A stretch of DNA of 5,049 nucleotides, taken from Chitinophagaceae bacterium. Lineage in GTDB: Bacteria > Bacteroidota > Bacteroidia > Chitinophagales > Chitinophagaceae. The stretch is from the NCBI GenBank assembly GCA_008080615.1, contig VIKJ01000133.1, positions 3,889 through 8,937 of the forward strand, read 5' to 3'. Position numbers and translations under genes: made by a program. The notes under the pieces were generated by a model, which worked only from the letters and a program-made list of their open reading frames with translations, was not told where the DNA came from and searched no databases. Positions 1-5,049 of the stretch are shown piece after piece. Numbering within the stretch: position 1 is the stretch's first letter; each line of letters starts with the position of its first letter.

Positions 1-677
1 ATGGAGATATGGCGGTGCACTTACTCATCACTGTTATGTTGGTGCTTACGGGCAAGCTTACCTGGGTCAACCAGCGCCTGGCCATTTTTAATTATATTCT
101 ACTCATTTATTTATTGTTGATTGCAGCCACTTATAGTAGAGGAGGTTTGGTGGCCTTTGTGGTTCCACTTAGTTATTTTATTTATCGATCTAGAAAAACC
201 CCTTGGGCTCAAAATATAAAACAGTATGTAAAATGGGTACCCTTGGTAATTGCACTTGCATTGCCACTATATTTATCTACAAAAGTAAATGTAGAAGACA
301 GGGTAAATGGCCGCTATATTGGGCTTGGTCAATTAAAAGACAATGCAATTAGTATTGTTAAGCGCGATGCTGCAAAGTCGGATGGATTAGATGGCAATGT
401 TACTTGGCGTTTAATTTGGTGGGGTAAGATTGTTGATTATACTTTTTTTGGTCCTTATAAATATATGGGAAAAGGCCTAGGGGTTAACTTGGCTACCGAC
501 GATGATATTGCTGTAGAAGACGATTCATTGCGTTCACCGCATAATTTTAATATGACCATATTGGCTCGTTTTGGTGTGCCTATTTTTGTTGTTTGGTTGC
601 TTTTTTTATTGTATGTTTTTCAACCCTTGTTAAAGAAAAAATTATCTGCGCAAGTATTATTGCTGGGATTCCCCTAA
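1..677 (+). CDS. O-antigen polymerase/ligase (Wzy/WaaL, Wzy_C family), 5'-partial, short C-terminus
   Basis: This is the 3' part of an integral-membrane protein that would polymerise lipid-linked polysaccharide repeat units or ligate them to an acceptor on the periplasmic side. The frame is open to the window edge (codons in phase from base 3), so the ATG at 9 is probably internal. Residues below count from that Met. Visible are hydrophobic segments near 25-41, 46-60, 74-90 and 188-205. The TYSRGG motif (41-46) ends a membrane helix, as is typical of Wzy_C proteins. A large periplasmic loop (about 92-185) carries TWRLIWW (R134), GKGLGVN (154-160) and RSPHNF (H178), matching the conserved Arg, Gly-rich and His positions of the family. 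The protein stops at LLLGFP, where relatives usually have one or two further helices, so the C-terminus looks truncated. The TAA directly abuts the flippase ATG. Whether it is a polymerase or a ligase cannot be decided from this fragment. Confidence 0.82.
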   Translation, partial: GDMAVHLLITVMLVLTGKLTWVNQRLAIFNYILLIYLLLIAATYSRGGLVAFVVPLSYFIYRSRKTPWAQNIKQYVKWVPLVIALALPLYLSTKVNVEDRVNGRYIGLGQLKDNAISIVKRDAAKSDGLDGNVTWRLIWWGKIVDYTFFGPYKYMGKGLGVNLATDDDIAVEDDSLRSPHNFNMTILARFGVPIFVVWLLFLLYVFQPLLKKKLSAQVLLLGFP

Positions 678-1952
678 ATGACTGATCAGCGTCAACAATA
701 TTGGATTAATCTGCTTACTACCTTTATGTCTCAGGCATTTACAGCATTATCCATTATTGTAATTACGCCCATCTTATTGCTGAATTTAGGCAATGAATTG
801 TTTGGCTATTATGGCGTTTTCTTAAACCTCATTTTATTCTGCGCCATTTTTGATATGGGTTTAAATATAGGTTTGCTGCGCCGCCTGATTCACGAAAAAC
901 AAAAAGCCTCTGAACTGGTAAGTACCTGTTTTGTTTTTTTTGGATTGGTTTTCCCCATTGCCTGGGGACTGCTCTATGGTTTGATTGAATTAAAATGGAT
1001 ACTACCTGCTAATGCAAATTTTTCTATACACCATGCATGGGTGGCAGGATTATTAGCACTATGGGTGATGATCAATATGCAAGCCGCATTGTTCGATGTC
1101 ATTTTACAATCGCTCAATAAAATTTTCGTTGGAAAGCTCATTAGAATTGGTAAAACTATAATTGAATTTGGTTTAGTTTGGTGGGCATCTACCTGGCATT
1201 CCTTGGTGGGTTTGATTGCTGTATTGGTTTTGGTAAACAGCTTATATGTTTTGTGTATGTATTGGTTGGCTAAAAAGGAGTTTCATTTTAAATTGCATAT
1301 TCCTATTAAGTTTACCCATATTTTTCGGGAACATTTTCATTATAGTATTTGGTATGCGTTAAGTGCATTGGCAGGTGTATTGGTGTATAATGCACAAACC
1401 ATTTTAATGGGCAGTCAATTGAATGCTGCCAGCATTGCGCAGTTTCTAGTAATTGCACGTTTTTATGAAGTGGTAAAAGTAGGGCTGGCTAATTTTACAG
1501 TAATCTTGTTTCCCAGCATTGCTATGATGGAAGCCAAGGGCAATTGGAAAGATATTTTACAACAGTTTGGAAAAGTATTTTTTAGAATTTTGGCGCTGGT
1601 AATTTTCACCTGCATAATCATGTTTACCCTAGGCGAGTATTTATTTAAAATATGGTCGGGCTTTAAAGAACCGGCTACTATAGAAGCATTTAGATTATAC
1701 ACTGTACTAATTATGTGTTTGGTGGTAGAACATGTGGCAATTGTTTTTTTATCGGCCTTAAAATTAAATCGCCTGCCTACCCTTATTTCTTTATTGCAAG
1801 GCTTGTTGGGATTATTGTTGAGTTATTTGCTGATGCAAAAAATGGGATTGACCGGCGCAATCATTGGCAGCCTAATTGCACTGCTCTGTACCAGTTTTTG
1901 GTTTAATCCCATGTATTTGTATATTTCCTTGCGAAAAAAATCGGGCAAATGA
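678..1952 (+). CDS. Wzx-type polysaccharide flippase (MOP superfamily)
   Basis: This 424-aa polytopic membrane protein probably flips undecaprenyl-linked oligosaccharide units across the inner membrane. I count about 12 hydrophobic segments, near residues 10-36, 42-62, 80-100, 117-137, 148-168, 177-197, 222-242, 249-270, 300-319, 338-358, 366-386 and 389-409. Length and topology fit the Wzx/PST group. The segment IFDMGLNIGLLRRL (57-70), after the second helix, resembles the 'D-x-G-(L)...R' loop common in Wzx and related exporters. The protein ends in a basic tail (LRKKSGK). The start is the ATG immediately after the upstream TAA, with no Shine-Dalgarno, which suggests translational coupling. 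The stop overlaps the next gene as ATGA. Substrate cannot be read from sequence. The polysaccharide context makes other MOP exporters, such as MATE drug pumps, unlikely. Confidence 0.88.
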   Translation: MTDQRQQYWINLLTTFMSQAFTALSIIVITPILLLNLGNELFGYYGVFLNLILFCAIFDMGLNIGLLRRLIHEKQKASELVSTCFVFFGLVFPIAWGLLYGLIELKWILPANANFSIHHAWVAGLLALWVMINMQAALFDVILQSLNKIFVGKLIRIGKTIIEFGLVWWASTWHSLVGLIAVLVLVNSLYVLCMYWLAKKEFHFKLHIPIKFTHIFREHFHYSIWYALSALAGVLVYNAQTILMGSQLNAASIAQFLVIARFYEVVKVGLANFTVILFPSIAMMEAKGNWKDILQQFGKVFFRILALVIFTCIIMFTLGEYLFKIWSGFKEPATIEAFRLYTVLIMCLVVEHVAIVFLSALKLNRLPTLISLLQGLLGLLLSYLLMQKMGLTGAIIGSLIALLCTSFWFNPMYLYISLRKKSGK

Positions 1953-2968
1953 AACAAGTGATTTTATGTAGGGCTTATGGCGATTTTATTATTGCACTAG
2001 AAACCGCATCGAGAAGTATACTGTTGGAAAATAAACATACGTTAAATGATCAACATGAATCCTTAAATGATATTCAATCGTTACCTGAACAATATGAGGG
2101 TTTACCAAATAATCAAACTTTAGATATACAACAAATTCAGTGCAGCGAAATTAAATTGGTAGCTTCAATGCATTTAAAGCCGCTGTACGATGCTATTCCG
2201 GCCGAGTTTAAAAATCCAAATATTGTTATTGAGTTTGTAGATTTTGGTATCAAGGGCTCTTTATTGCGGGCATTTACCAATAAATATTTGCTACATCCAA
2301 GTACCCTAGTACAATTGAATCGCTTAAAAAAATGGCTGCATCAACAACCACTCCATCATACATTTATTTTAGAGCAAGCTTATAGAAAAAAAATACTGCA
2401 ATGGTTTACAGGAAAATCCTTTTTGCATATTGCAGAAGGCAGCAACGTTTATGAACAATTTGAACGCTTTTTTAATGCTGCACCCGCTAATGTGAAAAGT
2501 ATTACTGAGTCTGCTGCTGTAAATAATACGATGCTTAATGTAGAAATGATCTTGGGAAAACAAGAACGCAGTATTGCCCAAGATGAGATCAATAACAAGC
2601 AAAGAATATTGATTTTACCAGTGGCCCGCATGGCATTTAAACATATACCTATTGCCATTTGTAAACAAATACAAGCAATGCATGTGCTGCAAGGTCAAAC
2701 CGTACAAGTTGCTTATTTCAACAATTCTATTCATGGCAATCAAACATTAGATGAACCCATCTACTACCATAATTTTAATGCCTTAGTGCAATTAATTTTA
2801 TCAGCCGATTTAATTTATTGCCCTGATAGCCTAGCCATGCATTTGGCATTTTTATTTAGGAAACCCCATATTGTATTACATCCCGCCAAGCCAGCTCCTG
2901 GCTTTTTAACTCCTTACGCTTTACAGCACCATTCCCATTTTAACTTCGAATCATTTAATCTTGCTTAA
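1949..2968 (+). CDS. GT9 (heptosyltransferase)-like glycosyltransferase with low-complexity insert
   Basis: This 339-aa protein most resembles GT-B fold glycosyltransferases of family GT9 (ADP-heptose:LPS heptosyltransferase-like), though it is divergent. The N-terminus KQVILCRAYGDFIIAL (2-17) matches the GT9 first strand with its G-D motif (G11, D12). ILILPVARMAFKHIP (220-234) resembles the start of the C-terminal domain, with the nucleotide-site Lys (K231) before a Pro. LIYCPDSLAMHLAFLFRKPHIVL (288-310) is the GT9 signature 'D-S-x-x-x-H-L-A...K-P'. No signal peptide or membrane helix is seen, so it is probably cytoplasmic or peripheral. Residues about 27-66 form an N/Q/E-rich stretch containing a 7-residue repeat (LNDQHES, LNDIQSL) placed where GT9 proteins normally go straight to the next strand. 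The start overlaps the flippase stop by 4 nt. The sugar is unknown; its role in building the lipid-linked oligosaccharide is inferred from position. Confidence 0.6.
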   Translation: MKQVILCRAYGDFIIALETASRSILLENKHTLNDQHESLNDIQSLPEQYEGLPNNQTLDIQQIQCSEIKLVASMHLKPLYDAIPAEFKNPNIVIEFVDFGIKGSLLRAFTNKYLLHPSTLVQLNRLKKWLHQQPLHHTFILEQAYRKKILQWFTGKSFLHIAEGSNVYEQFERFFNAAPANVKSITESAAVNNTMLNVEMILGKQERSIAQDEINNKQRILILPVARMAFKHIPIAICKQIQAMHVLQGQTVQVAYFNNSIHGNQTLDEPIYYHNFNALVQLILSADLIYCPDSLAMHLAFLFRKPHIVLHPAKPAPGFLTPYALQHHSHFNFESFNLA

Positions 2969-3201
2969 ACTCCAAAGACTTTTCAAAAAAAGCTAATAGA
3001 AGTATTCTGTTTGTAAATTATCGTTTAATATAGATTGCACATCAATTTCAATACAAGCTATTAAAATAGCCATCTGCTCTTTGTATAAATTTTCCAATGC
3101 TAAGATGCTTTAGAAATTATTAGATGGCATAAATTATATATGTTTTTTTAAACAAGCGAATACGGCAGTCTTCAATTCATAAATAGTACTTATTATTGCG
3201 T
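2969..3201 (+). other. Intergenic region before the WecG/TagA-family gene
   Basis: This very AT-rich gap has no open frame of note, and I see no clear hairpin followed by a T-run. Partial matches to the Bacteroidota -7 element TAnnTTTG occur at 3086-3093 (TAAATTTT) and 3139-3146 (TATGTTTT), but neither has a TTG at the expected -33 position, so no promoter is called. TCAAAAAAAGCT at 2983-2994 recurs exactly at 4155-4166, inside the spacer between two repeat copies; this may be chance. The gap length suggests the next gene may have its own promoter. Confidence 0.4.
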
Positions 3202-3972
3202 ATGGTGAACGTGTTGGGAATTCCATTTTACGATCAAAATTTGCAAGCTGCTGTTGCAGAAACAATTGATGCTTGTGCTAAGGACTACTTACCTCAAAAC
3301 CATTGTATTAGTGCGTCAGGGGCGCATGGATTAGTGGAAGCGCATAAAGATCCTACTTTTAAAAAAGTGCTTCAACAATTTTGGCGCAATCTACCCGATG
3401 GAATGCCTACGGTTTGGATAGGGCGGTTAAAGGGGGCTAAACATATACAGCGTTGTTATGGCCCCGATTTTTTTAAAGAAATGATGCTAGCATCGGCCAA
3501 TTTACCCATCAATCATTTTATTTGTGGAGGTAATGAAGGGGTAGCAGAAGAACTTAAAAAAGCTTGCAGTGTAAAGTTTAATAATAATAATGTGGTGGGT
3601 ACATATTATCCACCATTTAGAGAAATGACGGAGGAGGAAATGCAAGAGTTAGCCAATCAAATTGCACAATCTGGTGCCCATATTGTGTGGATTGGATTGA
3701 GTGCTCCCAAACAAGAAAAATTTTCATTCCGCTTGGCAAAATTCACACAAGTACATTTTATTGTAGCAGTAGGGGCTGCATTTGATTTTCATACCGATCG
3801 TGTACGCCAAGCCCCGCATTGGATGCGACAATCTGGTTTAGAATGGTTTTTTAGATTGATGATGGAACCCAAGAGATTGTATAAAAGATATGTAGAAGTG
3901 GTTCCCTTATTCATTTTGCTAAACATAAAAGAGTTGCTTCAATACATTTTCAAAAAAAAATCTGGCTTATAG
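3202..3972 (+). CDS. WecG/TagA/CpsF-family glycosyltransferase (GT26)
   Basis: This 256-aa protein belongs to the WecG/TagA/CpsF family (GT26), membrane-associated enzymes that add a sugar, often N-acetylmannosamine or its uronic acid, to an undecaprenyl-diphosphate-linked acceptor. Landmarks in order: VLGIPFYDQNL (4-14); SASGAHGLVEAHKDP (37-51); NLPDGMPTVW (63-72) with the family's catalytic-type Asp (D66); YGPDF (86-90); FICGGNEGVAEEL (106-118); GLSAPKQEKF (155-164); VGAAFDFH (190-197); and RQAPHWMRQSGLEWFFRLMMEPKR (202-225). The basic and hydrophobic tail (about 226-250) fits the C-terminal appendage that docks this family on the membrane. Where many relatives have T-x-N near residue 37, this protein has SASG. 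I chose the ATG at 3202. A TTG six bases upstream (3196) is possible, and an in-frame TAG at 3184 bars anything longer. No Shine-Dalgarno is seen. The exact sugar is unknown. Confidence 0.9.
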   Translation: MVNVLGIPFYDQNLQAAVAETIDACAKDYLPQNHCISASGAHGLVEAHKDPTFKKVLQQFWRNLPDGMPTVWIGRLKGAKHIQRCYGPDFFKEMMLASANLPINHFICGGNEGVAEELKKACSVKFNNNNVVGTYYPPFREMTEEEMQELANQIAQSGAHIVWIGLSAPKQEKFSFRLAKFTQVHFIVAVGAAFDFHTDRVRQAPHWMRQSGLEWFFRLMMEPKRLYKRYVEVVPLFILLNIKELLQYIFKKKSGL

Positions 3973-4100
3973 AAAATTTCATCTGCAATAGCTAAACCAG
4001 TATACTTAAATTAATTACTGTTTCAAATAAAATTCCATAAAACGAAATTGTATTCATTTGCCAGTGTGCAACTTAAGTTTATTAGAAACATTACTGCACT

Positions 4101-4152
4101 GTTGCTTTTGCAATCATGCTTACGAAAAGCCTCTGAAAAATTCCGTAAAGCA
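4101..4152 (+). repeat. 53-bp repeat, copy A (direct, diverged)
   Basis: This is the first of five copies. Compared with copy B it has about five substitutions and one single-base indel. The most conserved blocks are CATGCTTACGA (4115-4125) and CTGAAAAATTCCGTAAAGCA (4133-4152). The inner stem ATGCT/AGCAT seen in B and C is broken here by one base (AGCCT). A 32-nt spacer separates it from copy B. Confidence 0.8.
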
Positions 4153-4184
4153 TCTCAAAAAAAGCTGAGTAATAAAACAGCGTT

Positions 4185-4239
4185 ATTGCTTTCTGCAAAC
4201 ATGCTTACGACGAGCATCTGAAAAATTCCGTAAAGCAAT
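4185..4239 (+). repeat. 53-bp repeat, copy B (direct, most symmetric)
   Basis: This copy starts 84 bp after copy A. Its ends form an 8-bp inverted repeat, ATTGCTTT (4185-4192) and AAAGCAAT (4232-4239). An inner stem ATGCT (4201-4205) and AGCAT (4213-4217) closes a 7-nt loop. The right half, CTGAAAAATTCCGTAAAGCA, is identical to copy A. The terminal and internal symmetry resembles REP/MITE-like intergenic repeats, but I cannot name a known family. Confidence 0.85.
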
Positions 4240-4257
4240 TATTGAAATGAGGCGTTA

Positions 4258-4304
4258 GCAATGAAAGTTGTTTGAGCCCCGATAGGGGCGAGTTCTTTCA
4301 TTGC
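4258..4304 (+). repeat. Two-tier hairpin in the toxin-antitoxin leader
   Basis: A perfect 10-bp outer stem, GCAATGAAAG (4258-4267) with CTTTCATTGC (4295-4304), encloses a perfect GC-rich 5-bp inner stem, GCCCC (4276-4280) with GGGGC (4285-4289), closed by a GATA loop. The two stems are separated by an 8/5-nt internal loop. AATGAG occurs on both sides (4246-4251 and 4310-4315), like a small target-site duplication. There is no T-run after it, so it is unlikely to be a simple intrinsic terminator. It could be a palindromic mobile unit, a DNA-binding site, or an mRNA 5' structure; which one is open. Confidence 0.75.
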
Positions 4305-4315
4305 AGCCGAATGAG

Positions 4316-4369
4316 ATAATTGTAGAAATTTTTCAGCAGCGAAGGAGTAAGTATGTTGCAAAAGCAGTG
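4316..4369 (-). repeat. 53-bp repeat, copy E (inverted, degenerate, overlaps antitoxin start)
   Basis: Read on the minus strand, this segment aligns with copies A and B. AATTTTTCAG (4327-4336) is the exact complement of CTGAAAAATT in copy A. GTAAGTATG (4347-4355) matches GTAAGCATG with one change. TTGCAAAAGCA (4356-4366) is the exact complement of 4103-4113 in copy A. At its other end ATAATTG (4316-4322) mirrors CAATTAT (4236-4242) at the edge of copy B. The middle (4337-4346) is diverged and contains the purine-rich ribosome-binding sequence. The order and spacing of the three matching blocks make chance unlikely. Confidence 0.65.
4342..4347 (+). promoter_or_regulatory. Shine-Dalgarno-like site of the antitoxin
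   Basis: AAGGAG lies 5 nt before the ATG at 4353. It is the only strong Shine-Dalgarno-like sequence before a gene in this window, and it lies in the diverged middle of inverted repeat copy E. It supports the 4353 start, although Bacteroidota usually initiate without such a site. Confidence 0.5.
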
Positions 4370-4556
4370 CATGAATTTTATTTTAAAAACAGGCGCTAGT
4401 AAAAAAGCAATTCATATAATTGAAAAGAAGTTATTTAAGAAATCTCGTCATAAAGGCTTCAATGCACATAAATATAATGGGGTATTAAATCTGAATATTG
4501 ATCCATTAGAGATACAAAAAAGTCTTAGAGATGAGTGGGAGCGACATTCTAGTTGA
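4353..4556 (+). CDS. Type II antitoxin of a VapC-like toxin
   Basis: This small 67-aa basic protein precedes and overlaps a PIN-domain toxin, the normal layout of a type II antitoxin. It would bind and neutralise the toxin through its C-terminus and probably repress the operon. The C-terminal stretch FNAHKYNGVLNLNIDPLEIQKSLRDEWERH (36-65) resembles toxin-binding tails of antitoxins paired with PIN toxins in Bacteroidota. That is recalled from family patterns, not a search. The N-terminal part (about 8-33) is Lys-rich with a possible strand-helix and no DNA-binding fold I can name. The ATG at 4353 has AAGGAG 5 nt upstream. However, the first five codons and the ribosome binding site lie in an inverted repeat copy, so the Met at residue 7 (4371, giving MNFILKTGAS) may be the original start. 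Stop TGA 4554-4556. Confidence 0.72.
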   Translation: MLQKQCMNFILKTGASKKAIHIIEKKLFKKSRHKGFNAHKYNGVLNLNIDPLEIQKSLRDEWERHSS

Positions 4557-4923
4557 TACAAATATTATTTTATATGTACTTAGAGGAAATGATACACTTG
4601 CTGATTTTTTGAATAAGAAGACGATTTATATCTATTTCATTACAGAATTAGAACTACTTGGATTTAAAATGATTTCTCCAATTGAAGAAGTGCAAATTAA
4701 TAATCTGCTATCTAACTGTTTTGTTATCAACTTAACAACTTCTCTAAAAAATAATTATATCAAAACACGGAGACAATATAATTTGAAATTAGCAGATTCA
4801 TTAATAGCTGCAACTTCTATTGACTATGGTATCCCATTAATAACTGCTGATAAAGCGTTCATGCAAATAAAAGAAATTGATTTAGTGGCTTATTTTACTA
4901 ATTCAAATGAAACTGACACATAA
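4531..4923 (+). CDS. vapC: VapC-like PIN-domain ribonuclease toxin
   Basis: This 130-aa single-domain protein has the length and all four acidic positions of a VapC-type PIN ribonuclease: D9 in ILVDTNIILYVL (6-17), E41 in ITELELLGF (37-45), D89 in LADSLIAATS (87-96), and D107 in ITADKAF (104-110). In this family these residues bind Mg2+/Mn2+ for RNA cleavage (often tRNA or rRNA), halting translation when the antitoxin is degraded. With all four present the toxin is predicted to be active. Its RNA target cannot be read from sequence. The start overlaps the antitoxin gene by 26 nt in another frame and has no clear ribosome binding site, implying translational coupling that keeps toxin output tied to the antitoxin. 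The next repeat copy begins 19 nt after the stop. Confidence 0.93.
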   Translation: MSGSDILVDTNIILYVLRGNDTLADFLNKKTIYIYFITELELLGFKMISPIEEVQINNLLSNCFVINLTTSLKNNYIKTRRQYNLKLADSLIAATSIDYGIPLITADKAFMQIKEIDLVAYFTNSNETDT

Positions 4924-4942
4924 TATTTCGCATATCTGAATC

Positions 4943-4996
4943 ATTGCTTTCCGCAAACATGCTTACAACGAGCATTTGAAAAATTCCGTTAAGCCA
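4943..4996 (+). repeat. 53-bp repeat, copy C (direct, downstream of toxin)
   Basis: This copy differs from copy B by about four substitutions and one inserted base over its length. It keeps ATTGCTTT at its start, the inner stem ATGCT (4959-4963)/AGCAT (4971-4975) and the TTGAAAAATTCCGT block. The right end reads TTAAGCCA, so the 8-bp terminal symmetry of copy B is lost. It could stabilise the 3' end of the toxin-antitoxin transcript, but no T-run follows. Confidence 0.85.
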
Positions 4997-5028
4997 TTGC
5001 AAAATATCCTTAGCATTAAATCAGAACG

Positions 5029-5049
5029 ATTGCTTTCTGCTAGCATGCT
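5029..5049 (+). repeat. 53-bp repeat, copy D (cut by window end)
   Basis: ATTGCTTTCTGC followed by TAGCATGCT matches the first 21 bases of copy B with about two changes, then the window ends. It starts 86 bp after copy C, the same pairing distance as A to B (84 bp), with a 32-nt spacer. Confidence 0.6.

Larger units (their letters stand above)
3973..4352 (+). other. Repeat-rich intergenic region upstream of the toxin-antitoxin operon
   Basis: This 380-bp stretch has no credible gene. Bases 3973-4100 hold nothing I can identify: no terminator-like hairpin with a T-run follows the WecG/TagA-family gene. From 4101 on it is almost wholly repeats: two direct copies of a ~53-bp repeat, a strong hairpin at 4258-4304, and most of an inverted repeat copy that continues into the antitoxin gene. 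No convincing Bacteroidota promoter (TTG, about 19 nt, TAnnTTTG) was found by eye, so the promoter of the toxin-antitoxin operon is unplaced. Confidence 0.6.

Noticed and set aside
1463..1906. Alternative-frame open frames inside the flippase gene (1463-1702 minus, 1715-1906 plus)
   Set aside because: Shadows of a well-supported gene, with no recognisable domain.
2369..2658. Minus-strand open frames inside the GT9-like gene
   Set aside because: Opposite-strand shadows of a gene with clear family motifs.
3086..3146. Bacteroidota -7 boxes before the WecG/TagA-family gene
   Set aside because: One-mismatch matches in very AT-rich DNA without a correctly spaced -33 TTG; too likely by chance.
4021..4050. 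Possible further decayed repeat copy (AAAATTCC...TAAA)
   Set aside because: Only a short AT-rich match, 108 bp rather than ~84 bp before the same block in copy A, and no recognisable left half.
4258..4304. Intrinsic terminator of the polysaccharide locus
   Set aside because: The stems are good but no T-run follows, and it lies nearly 290 nt after the last gene of the locus.
4185..4996. Integron gene cassette with attC sites around the toxin-antitoxin pair
   Set aside because: Toxin-antitoxin cassettes are common in integrons, but I could not find paired RYYYAAC and GTTRRRY core sites, and no integrase is in the window.
4101..5049. CRISPR-like array: ~53-bp repeats with 32-nt spacers
   Set aside because: Only two units per block, diverged repeats longer than usual, spacers that resemble each other, and no cas genes. 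It fits a dimeric intergenic repeat better.

Overview
This AT-rich window looks like a Bacteroidota chromosome, possibly Chitinophagaceae-like. The reasons are the style of the surface-polysaccharide proteins, the lack of Shine-Dalgarno sequences before most genes, and a Bacteroidota-type antitoxin C-terminus. This placement is inference; no marker gene is present.

Positions 1-3972 are the end of a surface-polysaccharide (O-antigen or exopolysaccharide) locus on the + strand. It holds the 3' part of a Wzy/WaaL-type O-antigen polymerase or ligase, a complete Wzx-type flippase, a GT9 (heptosyltransferase)-like glycosyltransferase with an odd low-complexity insert, and, after a 233-bp gap, a WecG/TagA/CpsF-family glycosyltransferase. 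The first three are tightly packed (a TAA-ATG abutment, then an ATGA overlap) and are probably one transcript. Together they would attach a sugar to a lipid-linked carrier (WecG/TagA), add further sugars (GT9-like), flip the lipid-linked unit (Wzx), and polymerise or ligate it (Wzy/WaaL).

Positions 3973-5049 are different in character. A short type II toxin-antitoxin operon (67-aa antitoxin and 130-aa PIN-domain VapC-like toxin, overlapping by 26 nt) sits among copies of a ~53-bp repeat. Two direct copies lie upstream (84 bp apart) and two downstream (86 bp apart, the last cut by the window edge). I also see a degenerate inverted copy that runs through the ribosome binding site, start codon and first five codons of the antitoxin. 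Between the last upstream copy and the inverted copy lies a strong two-tier hairpin flanked by a 6-bp direct repeat. The toxin-antitoxin leader is therefore one large imperfect palindrome.

The most interesting feature is this repeat family and its link to the toxin-antitoxin module. I found no RNA genes, CRISPR array, transposase or integrase.
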